From assembly GCF_018691265.1 (NCBI RefSeq), contig NW_024881327.1, positions 25,661,936 through 25,725,935 of the forward strand: a DNA stretch of 64,000 nucleotides, written 5' to 3'. Under the pieces are notes generated by a model. That model was not told the origin of the DNA. It saw only the letters and a program-made list of their open reading frames with translations, and made no database searches. This DNA is from Tyto alba (lineage: Eukaryota; Chordata; Aves; Strigiformes; Tytonidae). This document shows, piece by piece, positions 1 through 14,200 of the stretch; position 1 is the stretch's first letter, and the number at the start of each line of letters is the position of its first letter. A program made the translations under genes and the position numbers.

Positions 1-2633
1 GTTTTTCCCTGGACTTGTGAAAGATAACCCATCATTAGATAAAAGCCCGTCCCTGAAGATTAGAGAATGACTCCTAAAATAGGCAAATGATTAAGCCCCA
101 GCTGGTTTGGTCTGGACTAATTAAGGCTGAGTCTTTGGCTGGGAAAAGTGACATGGGATTTAAATCAGTCCTGCACCGTTTCAGGAAACAGATTCTCTTG
201 TGCTGTTTTTTTTCCCCCCATAACTATTGTCCAGGTTCAGATTGTCAAAACATGCAGTGGCGGTTATTCACTGTTAATTATTTGATCCTTTCTTAAGATC
301 CTCTTATGCAACTGCTTCGTTATGCAATTAAACAGCAGCAGGTTGCCACACGCCAGGCAGGGTACGAGGAAGCCGGCCATACCTTAGATAAGCGTCGGGG
401 GCCGGGGGCTGGGGGTCGGGGCGCGGGGAGGGGGGCTCGGGGAGGGCAGCGTTTCCTATGCAGAATCTGCACCAGTGCCTCGGCTTCCTGAGCATCTGCG
501 GCTGGCGGGACGGGCAGGCCTCGCAGCTTTCCCAGTAAAGGCCTTCTGCTTCCTTTCCGCTGAGACAAAAATATAATAAACCACCTATGTTTTGCAACGG
601 GGCTAAACTGAAACCGCCTGGGTCGGGGGCTTTGTCTTCTCCCTCTCTCCTTGTGTACGCATATATGTATGCACACAAACACACCCTACAGAGTGTAGTG
701 TAGCGGTGTGTTTCTCAGTGGCAGTATATAATTTTGAGAAGAAACAGCCTAGTTCCTATGTTATTTTTCATAGGATTCTGTTTGAAATCTTTTATAATTT
801 TCTTTACCAGACCTTTTAGACATTTATTCTTTCCTTAGTGCACAACACAGCTCAGGCTTTAATCAGAGAGGCAACAGCTGCCTCTATGAGAGAAGCAATG
901 ACTTAAATTATTCTGCTCCCAATGGTTTCTGAAGACATTTGAGTGGCTTGCATGCCAGCTTTTTCTGAGTGTGGATGTCAAGTCAACACTTTCAGAGTCT
1001 TTGATATTGCAGACTGAAAAGTGTCCCCTGGATGACCACAGGGGCTCAGAAAGGGACAGAAATGGCACTTGAGCAGCTCCATTCCCTGTGATTTGGAGGA
1101 GCTCAGGGAGGGGATTGCAGAAGCCAGAGCTGGCAAAGGTACCCTGGCTGGAGATGGGAAAGCCTCACCGCCTCCTGTCAGGTGCTCTCTCCTGCCATGT
1201 AAAGCTTTGTCTGCAGCTTTTTTAATGAGAAATTTGAGGGACGAGTTTCATCTGTGAAACCTTAAGTGGTGTGGTCCCTGGGCACCAGTGCCTGCCTCAA
1301 TCCTCGTAGGGCACGGGGGCCAGCCCAGGCACTCCTGCTGGGAGCCACATGGTTCACGGGGAAGGTCTTGGCAGGTGGCATCTTCAAGAGTCCCTGGCAC
1401 TTGCTTGCCACACTAATCCCCCCCAGCCTGAATTTGTGACTCTCAGTCCCTGCCCTTCTGGGGAAAGAAGAGAGCCTAGCAGGTAGGGGAGTTGTTTTTA
1501 GGCATGGGCATTTGTCCAAGTGTGTAATGCCAGGGTTTAGTTTAGTCGGATACCTATATGTACAAAAAGGCATTTTATTTTAATGTATATACTTTATTTT
1601 AATGTGTATAATGTATATGTACATACCTAAATGCTTCCAGCTCCTAAGATTTCTCTGAATGCTAATTTAAAACTTTTTTTTTGCATTATACATTAAGACC
1701 ATTGTACTGTTCCGCAGAAAGGAACATATTCATGAGGACATTATGATAAGCTGCCTCTTGGTGTTTCTCTTTATTAATTTTTAGTAAACCCTTTTCTGAT
1801 AATACACATTAGTTCAAAAATCCAGTATCCTGTATCTAGGCTTCAAAATAAAGAAAGCATTCAAAGATTATTTGCCTCTGAAGGCTTCAGAATGGTCCCA
1901 AGCAACAGTTCTCAGAGTAAAGAAACCAGCAGTTGGTATTTTTTACATTTTAAGTAATTTTAAAACTTAAGGAAGTTCAAAATTTAAGGCATAAACTCTT
2001 TGAACCACATCTGTTAAAAGCTGAACTGTGCATAGACGATATATTTATTGTAATTATATTTTCCTGTGTAATCAACTAAAGATTGTGCAGCCATAAGTCA
2101 GACTGTTTATGTTTTTGTCTTGTAATAAGATGCTATTTTTTCCACAACATCCTAACATTAGAAACATATACCAAAAATATTGCTTAAATTCCAGCCAATT
2201 TAGATTGTTTGATCTTGTTTGTTCCCAACTTTCTTTCTCAGCCAAGAAAATTAGGTTTCGGTGTCCTAGTAGATTATTATTATCTAAAATTATTTGCACT
2301 GAATGAAAACATATAGGAAAGGCAGATAGCTTATGGGCTTTACAGTTTACTACAAAGGAAATTCCTTCAACATACAATCTGACTGCACAGCTGTAACTTG
2401 CTATGTGTTGAAACCTTTACATGCTAAATGTATAGTATGTGGTTTAAGTCTCCTTATTCTATGGATACCACATCTTTGAAGCCATGATTTTAAAATGTTC
2501 CTTCACTTGGGAGACCTACCAACTCACAGCAGCACTCTTGTTGGGCACATGAAGATGATGGTCACTGAATCTCCATCTTTAACAGCAAACGAGGGGAAAC
2601 AGGCTCAAGCCCTGAGTTATCGTGGTTTACACG
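1..2633. other. Intergenic, downstream of KIT
   Basis: Apart from the G-rich tract, I see no gene. Short open frames on both strands lack start context, splice signals or recognisable products. Confidence 0.6.
397..445 (+). other. G-quadruplex-forming G-rich tract
   Basis: Six runs of four to six G separated by one to four bases, within a short CpG-bearing GC-rich island (about 370-540). No gene start is evident around it. Confidence 0.6.
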
Positions 2634-3222
2634 TGTTGTGTTTTAGCCTCATCTGGCAACTGAGCCCTACATAGCCGCTTGCTCACTCCATCCTGGTGGA
2701 ATGGGAGAGAGAATCGAAAGAGTAAAAGTGAGAAAAATCGTGGGTTGAGATAAGAACAGCTTCATAGTTCAAGTAAAAGCCGTGCACACCAGCAAAGCAA
2801 AACAAGGTATTAATTCACCACTCCCCATGGGCAGGAAGGGGTTCAGCCATCCCCAGGACATCTGGGCTCCATCACGGTTAAGTGGGAAGATAAACACTGT
2901 AATATCCCCCCCCTCGCCCCTTCCTCCTTCTTCTCCCAGGTTGATATGCTGAGCATGACATCCTTTGGTCTGGGATATCCCTTTGGTCAGCTGGGGTCAG
3001 CTGTCCCAGCCGTGTCCCCTCACAACTCCTTGCGCACCCCCAGCCCACTCGCTGGTGGGGTGGGGTGAGGAGCAGAAAAGGCCTTGGCTCTGGGTGACCA
3101 GTGCTCAGCAATAACAAAAACATTTCTGCATTATCAACACTGTTTCCAGCACAAATCCAAAACATAGCCCAATACTAGCTGCTGTGAAGAAAATTAATTA
3201 TATTCCAAACAAAACCAGAACA
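2634..3222 (-). mobile_element. Solo LTR, 589 bp, second bird ERV family
   Basis: On the minus strand it starts TGTTCTGGTTTTG and ends AAAACACAACA, a TG...CA LTR. Direct flanks are ACACG (2629-2633) and ACATG (3223-3227), a 5-bp target-site duplication with one C/T change. It keeps the family blocks around GGTGGGGTGGGGTG and the region of the promoter, whose TATA box has decayed to CATATCAA. The poly(A) signal is also lost. Diverged, hence an old insertion. Confidence 0.8.
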
Positions 3223-3810
3223 ACATGCTGCAGGGAACCCCTCCAGCAGGGACCATTTTATAGAAAACCTCAAACACTGAGCAGAGCTGGTGTTTATGTA
3301 CCAAAAGTGTGACTTTTCAAAGGAAAAAAAGACACTAGGAAAATTTCCATTGCTGAAGAGCAAGTTTTTCTTACTGAGGCATTTATGCCAGCATGTACAC
3401 TGCTGTGTTGTGTATTTAAAGGTTTTCTAGCTCACCCCAACATGAACCTGCTTGCTGAATTTTCTAGCTGGGGATCAGCTTTCCAAAATCTCTAACTACC
3501 CAGTGCATCTCTTTACAGGATAGAGTTGCGATGTTACAAGAAATCTCATCTGAAGAGCATAGTGTAATCCTCCACCATAAATTATATTAGTCAGTCTTCT
3601 GGAAAGCTGAATTGCCAAGGGCAAAACACCACCTCTCTGTATCTGCCAAACTGGGGTAATAATAATACTTACCTATATCACAAGGGTGCATTTAGGATTA
3701 ATTACGCCTCCTCATGCCAAGGATGAATTTATCCCATGGCATTTGGTTCTGCCACCCATTAGTGGTAATTTGTATAACTAATTATTTTGAGACCTGCCTG
3801 CCAATGTTTT

Positions 3811-3860
3811 CACACACACTCACACACACATGCACACGCGCACACACACACACAAGCACA
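3811..3860. repeat. (CA)n-rich microsatellite
   Basis: cacacacactcacacacaca followed by interrupted CA and CG dinucleotides, ending with caagcaca. Confidence 0.9.
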
Positions 3861-5484
3861 TACTTTACATTAACTTCTTTCTATTAGACTTTCTGGCACC
3901 AGCAGAAATTTTGGGCAGATCTTTCCTAGCTAGATCTTGCTCATGTTTTCTTTTAAATAAGTTTATCTGTAAAGCAGTCTTGACAGACGAGTTCCCAAGC
4001 AGTCTGGGCTATTTGTCCATAAGACACAAGTATTTCCTGCTGACATTTTAGGATATGATTTCAAGCATCTTTTAGAAAAGGAAGTAGAGCAGGACCCAGA
4101 GAGAGCCCGCCCCAAACTCAGGCTGCAAATCTCTCTTCCAGCTGATGGCATTAGCTTATGGCATGCAGCTCAACAAGCAGACTGTACAGCTCGGTCACGT
4201 CACCTCGGTCTGAGGTATCACTCGCTTCCCAAAATTAATTAGAAACCTAACTTCCATTTCCAGAAGTCATTTACAAACTGACTGAAACTGTTAATGATTA
4301 AAGGATTCACCTCCCATAGCTTCAGCAGCATAAATGCCAGCTTTGTAGGCTTGAGTGATTCATCCCGTCACAGGGTAAGCATCCAAGACAGGTGAAACAG
4401 TCTTGCTGTTGGCTGCAGAAATAAACTGGGGGGGAGGCGGGAGCGGGGATCTTAGACAGGATGCCTAACTTTCAGATGGCCAAAATTAACTGAAATTAAT
4501 CCCACTTTAAGATGCTTTTGAAGACGGGAATTAGTTTGTAAAGTCACAACAGCCCAGAACATCAAAGGTCGGTGAGCACTTCACTTGGGCTCTTTTCCCA
4601 GTTCTGAAAATGTTCTCTCTGCAGTACATGAAACTCTGGTCCTCGGTGAAAAATGCCTGCCCACTTGTGTATTTGAACTTGTGAAGACAACGTCCTGTAT
4701 ATATCACAGTGCACTATACTGTTTGCATTCATTCAATCCTTTTCCACTGGAAAATTGGCTCTCTGGCTTGGGATATGCATGACACATAGGAAGGATGTCT
4801 GTGATCACTTACACAAATGTCCATATCCTTCTGTTCTTCCTGCTCCCTCCTTACTGTCTCTTATGCTCAACCAAACTGCATCTTAAACTGAGAAATGACA
4901 AGCCATGAAGTATTTTCAATCAGTTAGAATTGCGTTTGGGTCTCAAGTATCATAAAAGCCAGAAAAAACTGCATTTACTAAAACCTTTTTCTCTGAAAAT
5001 GTATTAATAATGTATGATCATACTTTGTAGATAATGCAATAATTGCTTGCTTGATTATGTAGCCAAAATAATAATTTTCAGAGAGGTTTGATTTTTGTCT
5101 AGTGACTACATTTGTATCATTTTCGGGGCAACAGATGCTCATCTATTTGTTCTGGTTCAAAAAACAGCTCTAAATTGAAAGTGAATTACTGTAAACCTTC
5201 CACAGGCATCTAATTTTACTTTAAAAATACATGCAGCCTAAATGGTCTTATACTCTGGAGGGGAAAATCCACAAACAAAGTCCATGTTCAGAGAATGCAG
5301 AGCACTACAATTAGCTTTACACCCTGCCAAAACGTGCAAATTACACACCCAGAGAATATGCATTCACACACACGTGAGAAAACGCATGCTGTCTTTTGAA
5401 TCTGGTTTTTAAATGTGGATTCTGTTTCTTTGCCCCAGCATGACAGTATTTTATGCAAGTTTTTCACATACATGTCTATTTCAC

Positions 5485-5615
5485 TAAATAAATAAATGTA
5501 AATAAGTAAATAAAAAAACAGATAAATCAATCAATCAATCAATCAAGGTAAGTAAATAAATATAAGCTATAAATATAAGTAAATAAATAGCTAAATAGAA
5601 GTTAATAAATATAAG
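5485..5615. repeat. AT-rich low-complexity tract (TAAA and TCAA repeats)
   Basis: Runs of aaataaat and aagtaaat with a short (tcaa) microsatellite at about 5527-5546. A run of 22 or so A follows at 5732-5754. Confidence 0.85.
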
Positions 5616-7394
5616 TTGTAATCTTGGTTAGGCTGAAGTGTATTTGAAAATTTGTTTGGGTAATGATTTGGAAAATAACGAACTACATAAATGGGACCAA
5701 TCCAAATATACATCTAGGGATAAAAAATTACTAAAAAAAAAAAAAAAAAAAAAAAGAAATAGAGAAAAAATTATGATTTTTCCCTAAGGAAAAGGGAAAA
5801 AACCAACAGTAGAAAGCAGAGCAAAGCTACAGTTGGTTAGCTTATCTGCTTCACTTTTGGGGTTGTTATAAAGATAACCCTGCCTAAGGTTTTCAAAAGT
5901 CATCATCTTTGAACTGTTTCCACCTGCTTCAGTACCAACACAACCAAGGCTTGGTGAAGGCCCCAGTTTACAGCCTTGTCCAGACCAGCTTTCTTTTTAA
6001 GTGTGTCGGTGTGTTTTTGCTGCTCGAATCCAAGGGCGAAGCTCTCTGCAGAAGAGGTTTTCCCACCCCTGGTCTGACACCGTGCAGCAAGAGCATCAAG
6101 GAGAGCACGCTGCCAGTGGGCAGAGCCCACCCGGGGAGGACAGCCACTCTCACACCGAGGGCCAGCGTGGCCGGTACATCACCTGGTGAAGCTGAACCTC
6201 TGCTATGGGTGCTGCTGCCCCAACCAGGAAACTGTCTGGAAATCAGATTGAACGACGGACTGTTGATTTTTTTATTGAATTCTGACAACTCCTGTTTGGT
6301 TTTGCCAGGTACAATTATTTTTTAAAAAAAAACACAATGGGTAAAGTACTTTATTTTTTGTGTAGATAGTGGTACATTATTTTCTAGTTGTCTTCTCTCT
6401 TATTCAAGTGTATTTTCACTATGGCCAGGCCTGAGGTAGGAGGCAATTTAGGGCTTGGAGAGTTGTGACCAGATGTAACCAGCAGTGTAAATGCGCTCCC
6501 TTCTACTCAACCCCAGTTATTAGATCCTCATTCAGGGTGCTGCAATTAGATGAAGTAATGTCTGAGACTAAAAGAGGGAGAATGACCTTGTTCTAGGATT
6601 TATTTTTTTTTGTAACTCAGACATTAAAATTAAAACAAGGCAATATTGCCTATTTTTTTTTTTTTTGAGAGGAAAATACACAAAAGAAGTGGTCAACCCG
6701 GTTAGCAAGAGGCCACTTAAAATCTGTTTCTAAACAGGAACTTGGGGTGGAAAAGGAGAAGGAAATACCCCAAAAGGCATGGTTGGTCATGGCATGCAGA
6801 CTAAAGATAAGAACATCAAAAAGAGAATCTGTGCATGGCAGGTGGAAGAGGTCGGTGCTCAGAAATGACCTTTTGGATGGGAGGTGAGAAGGAGACGTTC
6901 TCTCCCTGATCCTACGGGCATCTCTCCCAACCTGGCTGCACCACGGTGCCTCCTCCTTGTGCTGCCTCTGCCCAGCCCCCTGACACCACAAGAAAGATTT
7001 CATTAAAAATGCTGAATCCTGGGACACAAGCTTAAATAAAATTAAGAAAAAATAGAGTCAATCTATGCAATTATTAGCCAGCTGATTTAAGAGGTGATTT
7101 TTGCAGTCATTATCTACATGATTTTAAATCTTAGAATATAATACAATGTGGTCAAAAAATTCTTCAAATGATACGCCTTCAGTCACAGCCACAGGTTGCT
7201 GTTCCCTGAACAACAGGCAAGTTTAGGTTAAGAAATAAATTGGGAGGCAAGATCTATGTTACTTCTTGATTTCAGCTGGTTCTTCATACCATGCAGCACA
7301 AAATCCTACCTGCTAAAGGACCAGATGCTGGTTTGTGTTGTGTCTAAGCATGAATTGAAACCTTATTTAGACAAAATGTAATGGGAACTACCTC

Positions 7395-7515
7395 TGTTTC
7401 AACAATGCCCCTAATGGAACAGCGCAGGCATCAGTATTAGGCCTGGTTTTATTTCATATATTTCATTATTCATGATCTTGAATTTTACAAAGGAGTTAAT
7501 TAATTACAGTTGCAG
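7395..7515 (+). mobile_element. Old, degraded CR1 fragment
   Basis: The stretch agtattaggcctggttttat to cttgaattttacaaaggag resembles the CR1 ORF2 part encoding VLGLVLFNIFINDLD, with many substitutions. Too short and too diverged for certainty. Confidence 0.45.
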
Positions 7516-8212
7516 AAAAAAAAAACAAATCAAAACTGGAAGGTATGTTACTATGCTGCTGCCAGTAGATAAAGTCAACTACTCCTTTGCCAGGAGGATT
7601 TTTTTCCTTCCAGCCAAAATGAGCAGTGCAATTACCCCAGATAGCTCTGTTTCCTTGCCCCCAGAGCAGCTCCTTCAGGTGGTGGAGCTGGGTGCCATCA
7701 ATCCCGCAGGGTGCCTCCCAAGGGGATTGTATGTCTGATGGTGATGCCTGTGCCAGGCTGTCTCGGGAGCTGTGTGACTGTGCTTCAAGCTTGCTTGTTC
7801 AGACTGCGCAGACAAAATAGCACAGAATCTGTGCCTTCCGAGCCCTCGGCACATCTCGTCTATCTACTTTTATCCTTCCTATATACTTCTTCCCACATAC
7901 TTCTGGGCCAGGCATGGAGGAGAAAGGGAGCAGATGTGCTGGAAAGCACTGGTGGGGACATAATGAAGAAGATGCTTTGGCAGGAGCCATCCTAGTAACA
8001 GCGAGCATCCTCGGGGGCGACCAGTTAGTTTAGCAAGTTGCATCTGTGGGCAGTTGGTAAAACAGTTCTCTTGATGGACTTCTTAGAAATAATCACATCT
8101 TTTTTCATGACAAAAGGCCTCTGGACAGCAGGATGAAAAATACTGCACAAAGGCTAGGTGCAAGAATAATGCAAATTTTGAAGTATTTCTTCTTCTTGTG
8201 GAGTCTCTACGG

Positions 8213-8278
8213 TAAGTCTATCATGCATAGTCATGTCATCATATGCATGATATGCATAAGTCATAATGCATAGACTTA
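8213..8278. repeat. Nested imperfect inverted repeat
   Basis: Outer arms taagtctat (8213-8221) and atagactta (8270-8278) are exact reverse complements; the interior repeats atgcat and catgat motifs that can also pair. About 66 bp in all. Confidence 0.6.
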
Positions 8279-11200
8279 TAGCTGGCTGTCATAGCAGCCC
8301 TGTGCAGCCCACTTTCTACACTTGGGTTAAAATGCTAAAATCTATTGCAAAAAGATTATATTGAGTGTGTCTGCCTAGAAGTGATAGACTTCCTGAAGCT
8401 GTACTGATGTTCAGGAATGGTCTTTTCAAGTTCAGCGTATACTTAGCTGGGAGAGAGGATTTGGACATTATTAGAAAAAATTAACCATATTCATATGGTG
8501 TTTATAAAATACATTTGGTTGTTATTTCCTACTGCAGCAGATGGTACCCAAAATAAGAAATGACCTGGAACCTCATTACCAACTGTATAAAGTCTGCACA
8601 AAACTGCTCAGGGAAGTAGGTGAATATTTGACTCATTTTCTTTTGAAGAAGGATTTGCTTTCTTTCAATCTCTTAGGAAAGAAAGTTCATGGAAGATATT
8701 CGTCACAAATATCCGCCGTGACACTAGGCAGGGTGGAAAGTTAGAAGAAATACCCAGCCTTATGCTGCAGGGTACCAACCATCAGTCACTGCTTTGGGTT
8801 AAGAAGACACATCCCTGCCACGAGGCAGCTATTCCCAAGGTGCGTGTGATGGGTGACTTGATTCCAACCTCCCTTGAAGCAGTTGATGGGATCATTGCCC
8901 ACGACTGCAAGACTAAATGCCAGCATTCATTTTCCAGGGAAATGGCTGAAGTCTCAGATGTTGCTAGATAAGTGTCCTGGTATCATATGATGTAACCATC
9001 CCGCCTTCCCAGCCACAAGGGCCCTTGAGGGATGCAGATAAGGGTAATTATCTAAAGATCCAACACTCAAGAAGGTGCCCATCTCTAACACTTCCCTATT
9101 TTTGGTACCGTGAAGCCATAGATTGCTGGAGTTAGCAGCCAAATGTGCAATCTCCCGTTTCCATTAGTTTCTGCCGCTGTCATGAGTTACGGAGGACAAG
9201 GTTGAGCACAAAGCGCAGGACTGGTGCGGCTCCAAGCCCAGCACAAAGAGCAGTAGGTTGCAGCCAGGGAAGGAGCCTGAGCCCTTGCAACAGCTCTTGA
9301 ATCCGAAGCTCCTAGTGACCACCTGCAGCTGTGTTTGCTCATATAAATGTCCACGCAGTCTTGCCTGGTTCTGCTTCATTTTCTCTTGCTGGTTGACCCT
9401 TCATGGTGACTGCCCTGAAAGGACAGCAGCTGCTGTCGGCAGTGGCTGAGCCAGCAGCACCCAGGGGGTGGGACACCTGACTTTCTCCCAGATGCTGGGA
9501 AAGCCTTTTCCCTTCCCTCTGAGTTTGCTCCCCCTCCCATGATTGTTGTAACCTGTCAATATAGGCGATAAGCCTTGAGGCTGGATCTCCCCATATTTTG
9601 GGTCTTTGTTGAGTGTTGTGACACCACAGACCCCATTCTCACTACATCTCTCACAACTCAGCTTTATTACAGGGCTCCTTTGCTCCTGCAAACTGCTGCT
9701 GTGTTGGCTACCCTTTCCACGTGAGCTTACAAAAAGTTTGCCCCTACCTGCCCACTGGGTGGGAATGACCTTTGGCTACACTAGATTTCACGGGAGGCAC
9801 AACCAGTTGCCCCCGTACTGGTCGCTTGTCTGGCTGGCCAGTCGTCCACCCCTCACGAAGGACCCCTGCTGCCCTCTCAGGGAGGCCCAGCCCAGGCCAG
9901 CTGGTTGGCTCTGATGTCACGAAGTTTGGCTTTCCTCCCTCCTCTTCCTCCCACTTCCTGATGCCTTGTGAGAGTTCATATTTTGATACGAATTTGAGCC
10001 TAGACAAATGTGTGCCAGTGTGTAATTCAAGTTTCATCTGCCACCAGAAAAAATATTCTTTAATTTAAAATAACCATCTATCTGATGGTTGAGCTCTTTA
10101 GCAGTTATAACTGGAGAAAGAGCCGTCCCAGAGAATAATAACATTTCAGTGCAGGAAAGCTGTTTTTAGCCTGTTTTCTAAAACTTCCACTGAGCCCCAG
10201 AGGCTGTTTTTTTGTCACAGAGGAGAAACAAAACAGTTTTTGTTCAAGTTCCTTGTGCAAAGGAGCAGAGACGTTTCCTTCTCCAGCTGATATGTTGTAG
10301 ATCAGCTTTAACCATATTTGCAGGTATCACTGCGGTTAGGCTTGTACGTAACCACAGATCACAATTTGGGTGCCAAACAATCTAGATAGCTCGTCATATG
10401 ACTGTAACGAACTCACAGCACAGTGCAAGAGGGGTCCACGGTTTTCTGTGCCATCTTCTTTGCTTTCACACTGGCCGCATGCAAGTAGAAAACTGCAACT
10501 TCTTTGTATCTGTTCTTCCATTGGAAGGAGAAGGCTTGGGTGGGTGAGCAAAGTGTGCTGATACTCATCCACAGTTCTAATTTGTGCATATCTTTGGGCT
10601 CAAGTGAAAATTAGGCTCTGCCCCAGTGAAGTTTTTGGTATCAGAAGAACAAATCTTGAAAAGAAGATGAATGTGCTCTCTGGGTTAGTGACACCGGCCG
10701 TGTGTTGTTCTACAAGACTTGCAGTCATCAGGCCAGAAGATATCCTTGGTGATACTATGATGTTATTTCTGAAGATACTTCTAACATAAGTGGTTTAAGA
10801 TATTTCTCATGTAATATGTCTCCTCGGACTGTCCAGATACAAGATGGCAAATGAAATTCTTACTTTCCAACTTGTTAACAGATGTTTTCTCCATTATTTG
10901 TAATTACATTATGAAAAGCCCTGCACTGTACAATGCAAAATACTTTGACCTTCTACCAGAATCCTCACTTTTCTCTCCCCAACCCTGAACTAAGGGCAAT
11001 GTATGAGAAAGCATGTATGACGTATTTAGTCTTAAATAATCTTCTGCCTTGAAAAATGGGATAAAATATGGTTCTCCTTCAGTCTTCCTCCTCCCTCCCG
11101 CTCCTTCCCTTCAGGAACTGATGTTTTAAATTTGCTTTGAATAGATGACAAGAGGAGGCCCAAACCACCATCATATGATCATTTGCACAGGCTTTGCTCA

Positions 11201-14200
11201 GGGCAGAGATGACAACATTGGTCTGATCCTGAGGAGGTAGATCCATCTATTCCTTGTGATTAGAAAAGTGCCAGGGTGGTGATCGGCACCCATGACCATC
11301 ACATGGCCTGAGGAGACGGCACAGTTGCAACAACAGCGTATGAAGATGATTAAAAGGAGATCTGTTCCTAAAGCTGCTTAAGGAGGATGCCAGAGGGGCT
11401 CTTGTCAAACCGCGCCGCCTGCCTCAGCAGTGTGTTTGCCGGCAGGACGGTGCTTTCTACTGCTGCCTTACACTAACAAACACCCACACGCAACCCCAGG
11501 AGGGAGCTGGAGCCTCCCTGCTGCTAGAAAGGCCTTGAGCAGTTCGCCTAAAAACAGGATCTTCCCCAGTATTGTACTGCTAAGCCTTCATGGAAAAATA
11601 GATAATATTAAACACAGCAAGAAACAAGGCTGGTAAGGCAACTTTATTAAGGAGCAATGAAAAAAAAAAAATAAATAAAAAGCAAGGAAACATTAAATAT
11701 CAGAATATATTTCTTTTTCTTCCCAGATCTTTGGGACAGAGACCGTAAGGAAACAGGCAAATGCTTCCTGCTGGGATTAACTGGCAGAATAACAGTGGCC
11801 ACCTGGGAGGCAAATCCCCTGGGTTTACTCCTACCACTCCCAGGCAAATCTGTGTCCCCTGTCAAGTGCTGGTGGTTTCTCTGCAAGGGGCCGGTGAGAT
11901 ACAGTGCAGATGTTCTCCTTGTCACTTGAAGTGCCATATGTGGACCCAAAGAAAAACTGGCTGGTGAGCCCTGGGCCAGCGGTGACGGGGATGCTCATCC
12001 CCATGCTGGGATCTCAGTACTCCCACTGCCCTGGGTCCCACTGATGCATCCCTGCAGGGGCCATGCAGCAGAATGCAGGCAGTGCAGCACAACATGCAGT
12101 CTCTGGAGGGATCTTGCAATAATATTTTAACAATAAAAAACAGTTTTGTTTTGTTTTTTCCACTTATGTAGCCAAAATCATCTTGGCTCTTTCTGCTGCA
12201 ACTTTACAAGTGAAACGCAAACTATTGCTGCCATTCAAAGGACCCTGAGAAATCCTAGGAGTCTCTAACAAGCTGACAGCTGAATTGGTCAGCAGTGTCC
12301 TCTGGACTGCTGCTGGAGCTACCTCCCCGTAACCCCGGGCTCTACTTCGGCATGGTGGCTCCTCGTTGCCAGGGTCAGGCACTCCCTAGTAATGCCCCAG
12401 ACCTCTGAAATCTCCAGTGGCTTGACCATGAGCTTTTGAATAGTAATTATAATCCTGGGATTCTATAAATTTCCTTGGGGGATTTTTATAAGTACTGTTT
12501 ATATTTGTATGCTTTCTCCATGTCCCGAAACTCCAGAAGCTCTAAAAGAAAAGAATAAAACTTCCAAAATGAGTTATATAACTAATTGTAGTAAATGATT
12601 TGATTTTATTCTACTTAAATAATTTCCTCAAGATAGTTCAAAGGATGCTGACAAACATACTCTACAAGCATTTATTTCTATTATTAAAAGAGAAGGTATT
12701 CTAATACATATTTAATTCCCAACCTGCCCCCTTTTAATGTTTTAGTTGTCTCAGACTGAATAGCTAAAATGTAATTACACCAGTAATTTCCCTCCCTTCC
12801 CTCAAAACGAAGCCGCTTGAGAACACCAGGATGAGTGAGGACACCTTTGAAGGTCAGAGTTATGAAAGGATAAATCCAATGTTTCTTCCTCTGCTGTTGC
12901 TGGTACCCAGCCCAAGAGGCTCATTGCACTTCTGCTCTTAGCAATGCAGCAACTCAGATTGTCCTCAGGCAGGGAGGGAGCTGTACAACTACCACTGCTT
13001 TTGGTGGAGTAATTTCCATTTTTGATCTGTTTTTTCTAGTCCAAGGAGAAGTCTTTCCTTTGGTGCTTTGGTTCAGAGACATCCTGTCTACCAGAATGAG
13101 TTGAAACCCAAAACATGTCGCATACGAACTCTGGAAATTTTCAAATAATACTAATTTCTAAAACAACGTGACTAGCTAATGTTTGGTCCCAACATCAGAA
13201 GAAAAATGCAAACAGCTTTTGAATGAAGAATGACTGAAGGGGAAAATACAAAAATGTTTTCATATCATAAATGAGTTTGAATTGTTTTGCTATTTTAACT
13301 CTAAATAGGAAATGCCAAAAACAGCATTTGGAAGGTTGCTATTGCCCTTTTAAAATTTTCTTTTAATTCACTGAATGGGCTGGAGGATGTAGGAATGTCT
13401 TTGGCTCCTTTCCTCCCCAGCTCACCAGTTATCTAGACCCAGGTTGGCCACCTGTTCAGCAGCCCTCCTCCGGCCCTGAGCAGGCAAGTCAGATGTCACA
13501 GGTTCTTTCAGTCACCAGAACTGAGTGCTCAGATGTGCCACTAAGAACAACTTTGTTTTTGATGACCACACCAAGACCCCCCACAACCACATATAAAGAG
13601 AAAGGCCCCCTGCCCGGTAACAATACTCAGACCAACCAAAAGCACGGGCAGTGTAATTCACAGAAGAAGTGCAGACAGACACTGCTGGTACTTCTCAAAA
13701 TGTATATATTTGGGGGAGATCAAAGGTTATTTTGCACTTTTGGCATCTGGAGGAAGTATGGGGGTAACTTGCACTACACAGTGATGTGTATTGATCTATA
13801 GGAGAAGCTACATGTTGTGCTTTCCTGCGTGGCAACCTGATGGTCGGACAGCATTAAACCTGCCACATGAATGCCTTATCTGATGCTGCTGACATTGCTT
13901 AACAAGGAGCACAGGCTCAAAACCCAGCGGGCCCTTCGGGGTCAGCTGGCTTCTACTGCCTGTCACAACCTAGCTAAAAAAATTTCTAGTGCACAGACAT
14001 AAGAATCAAGTCACTGGAGCTACCGTTTCTAGTAAATCATCTGCTGCCTGGTTGGCAGCTGACAGATAATAGATGTTACCAAAAAGAGTGACCAATAATA
14101 AATTTATGAAATATGGACAATCTTTCAGAAAACATAGCCTCAGAAGAGTTTTTGAACATAAACTTATTAGTTACAGAGTAATATTTTAGGAAATTAGTGC

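Noticed and set aside
320..684. Two overlapping minus-strand frames of about 120 codons at the G-rich island
   Set aside because: They come from the GC-rich composition; no family resemblance and no splice or promoter context.
9400..10070. Possible LTR or gene remnant in a GC-richer stretch
   Set aside because: No paired ends, target-site duplication or known family seen; too weak to list.
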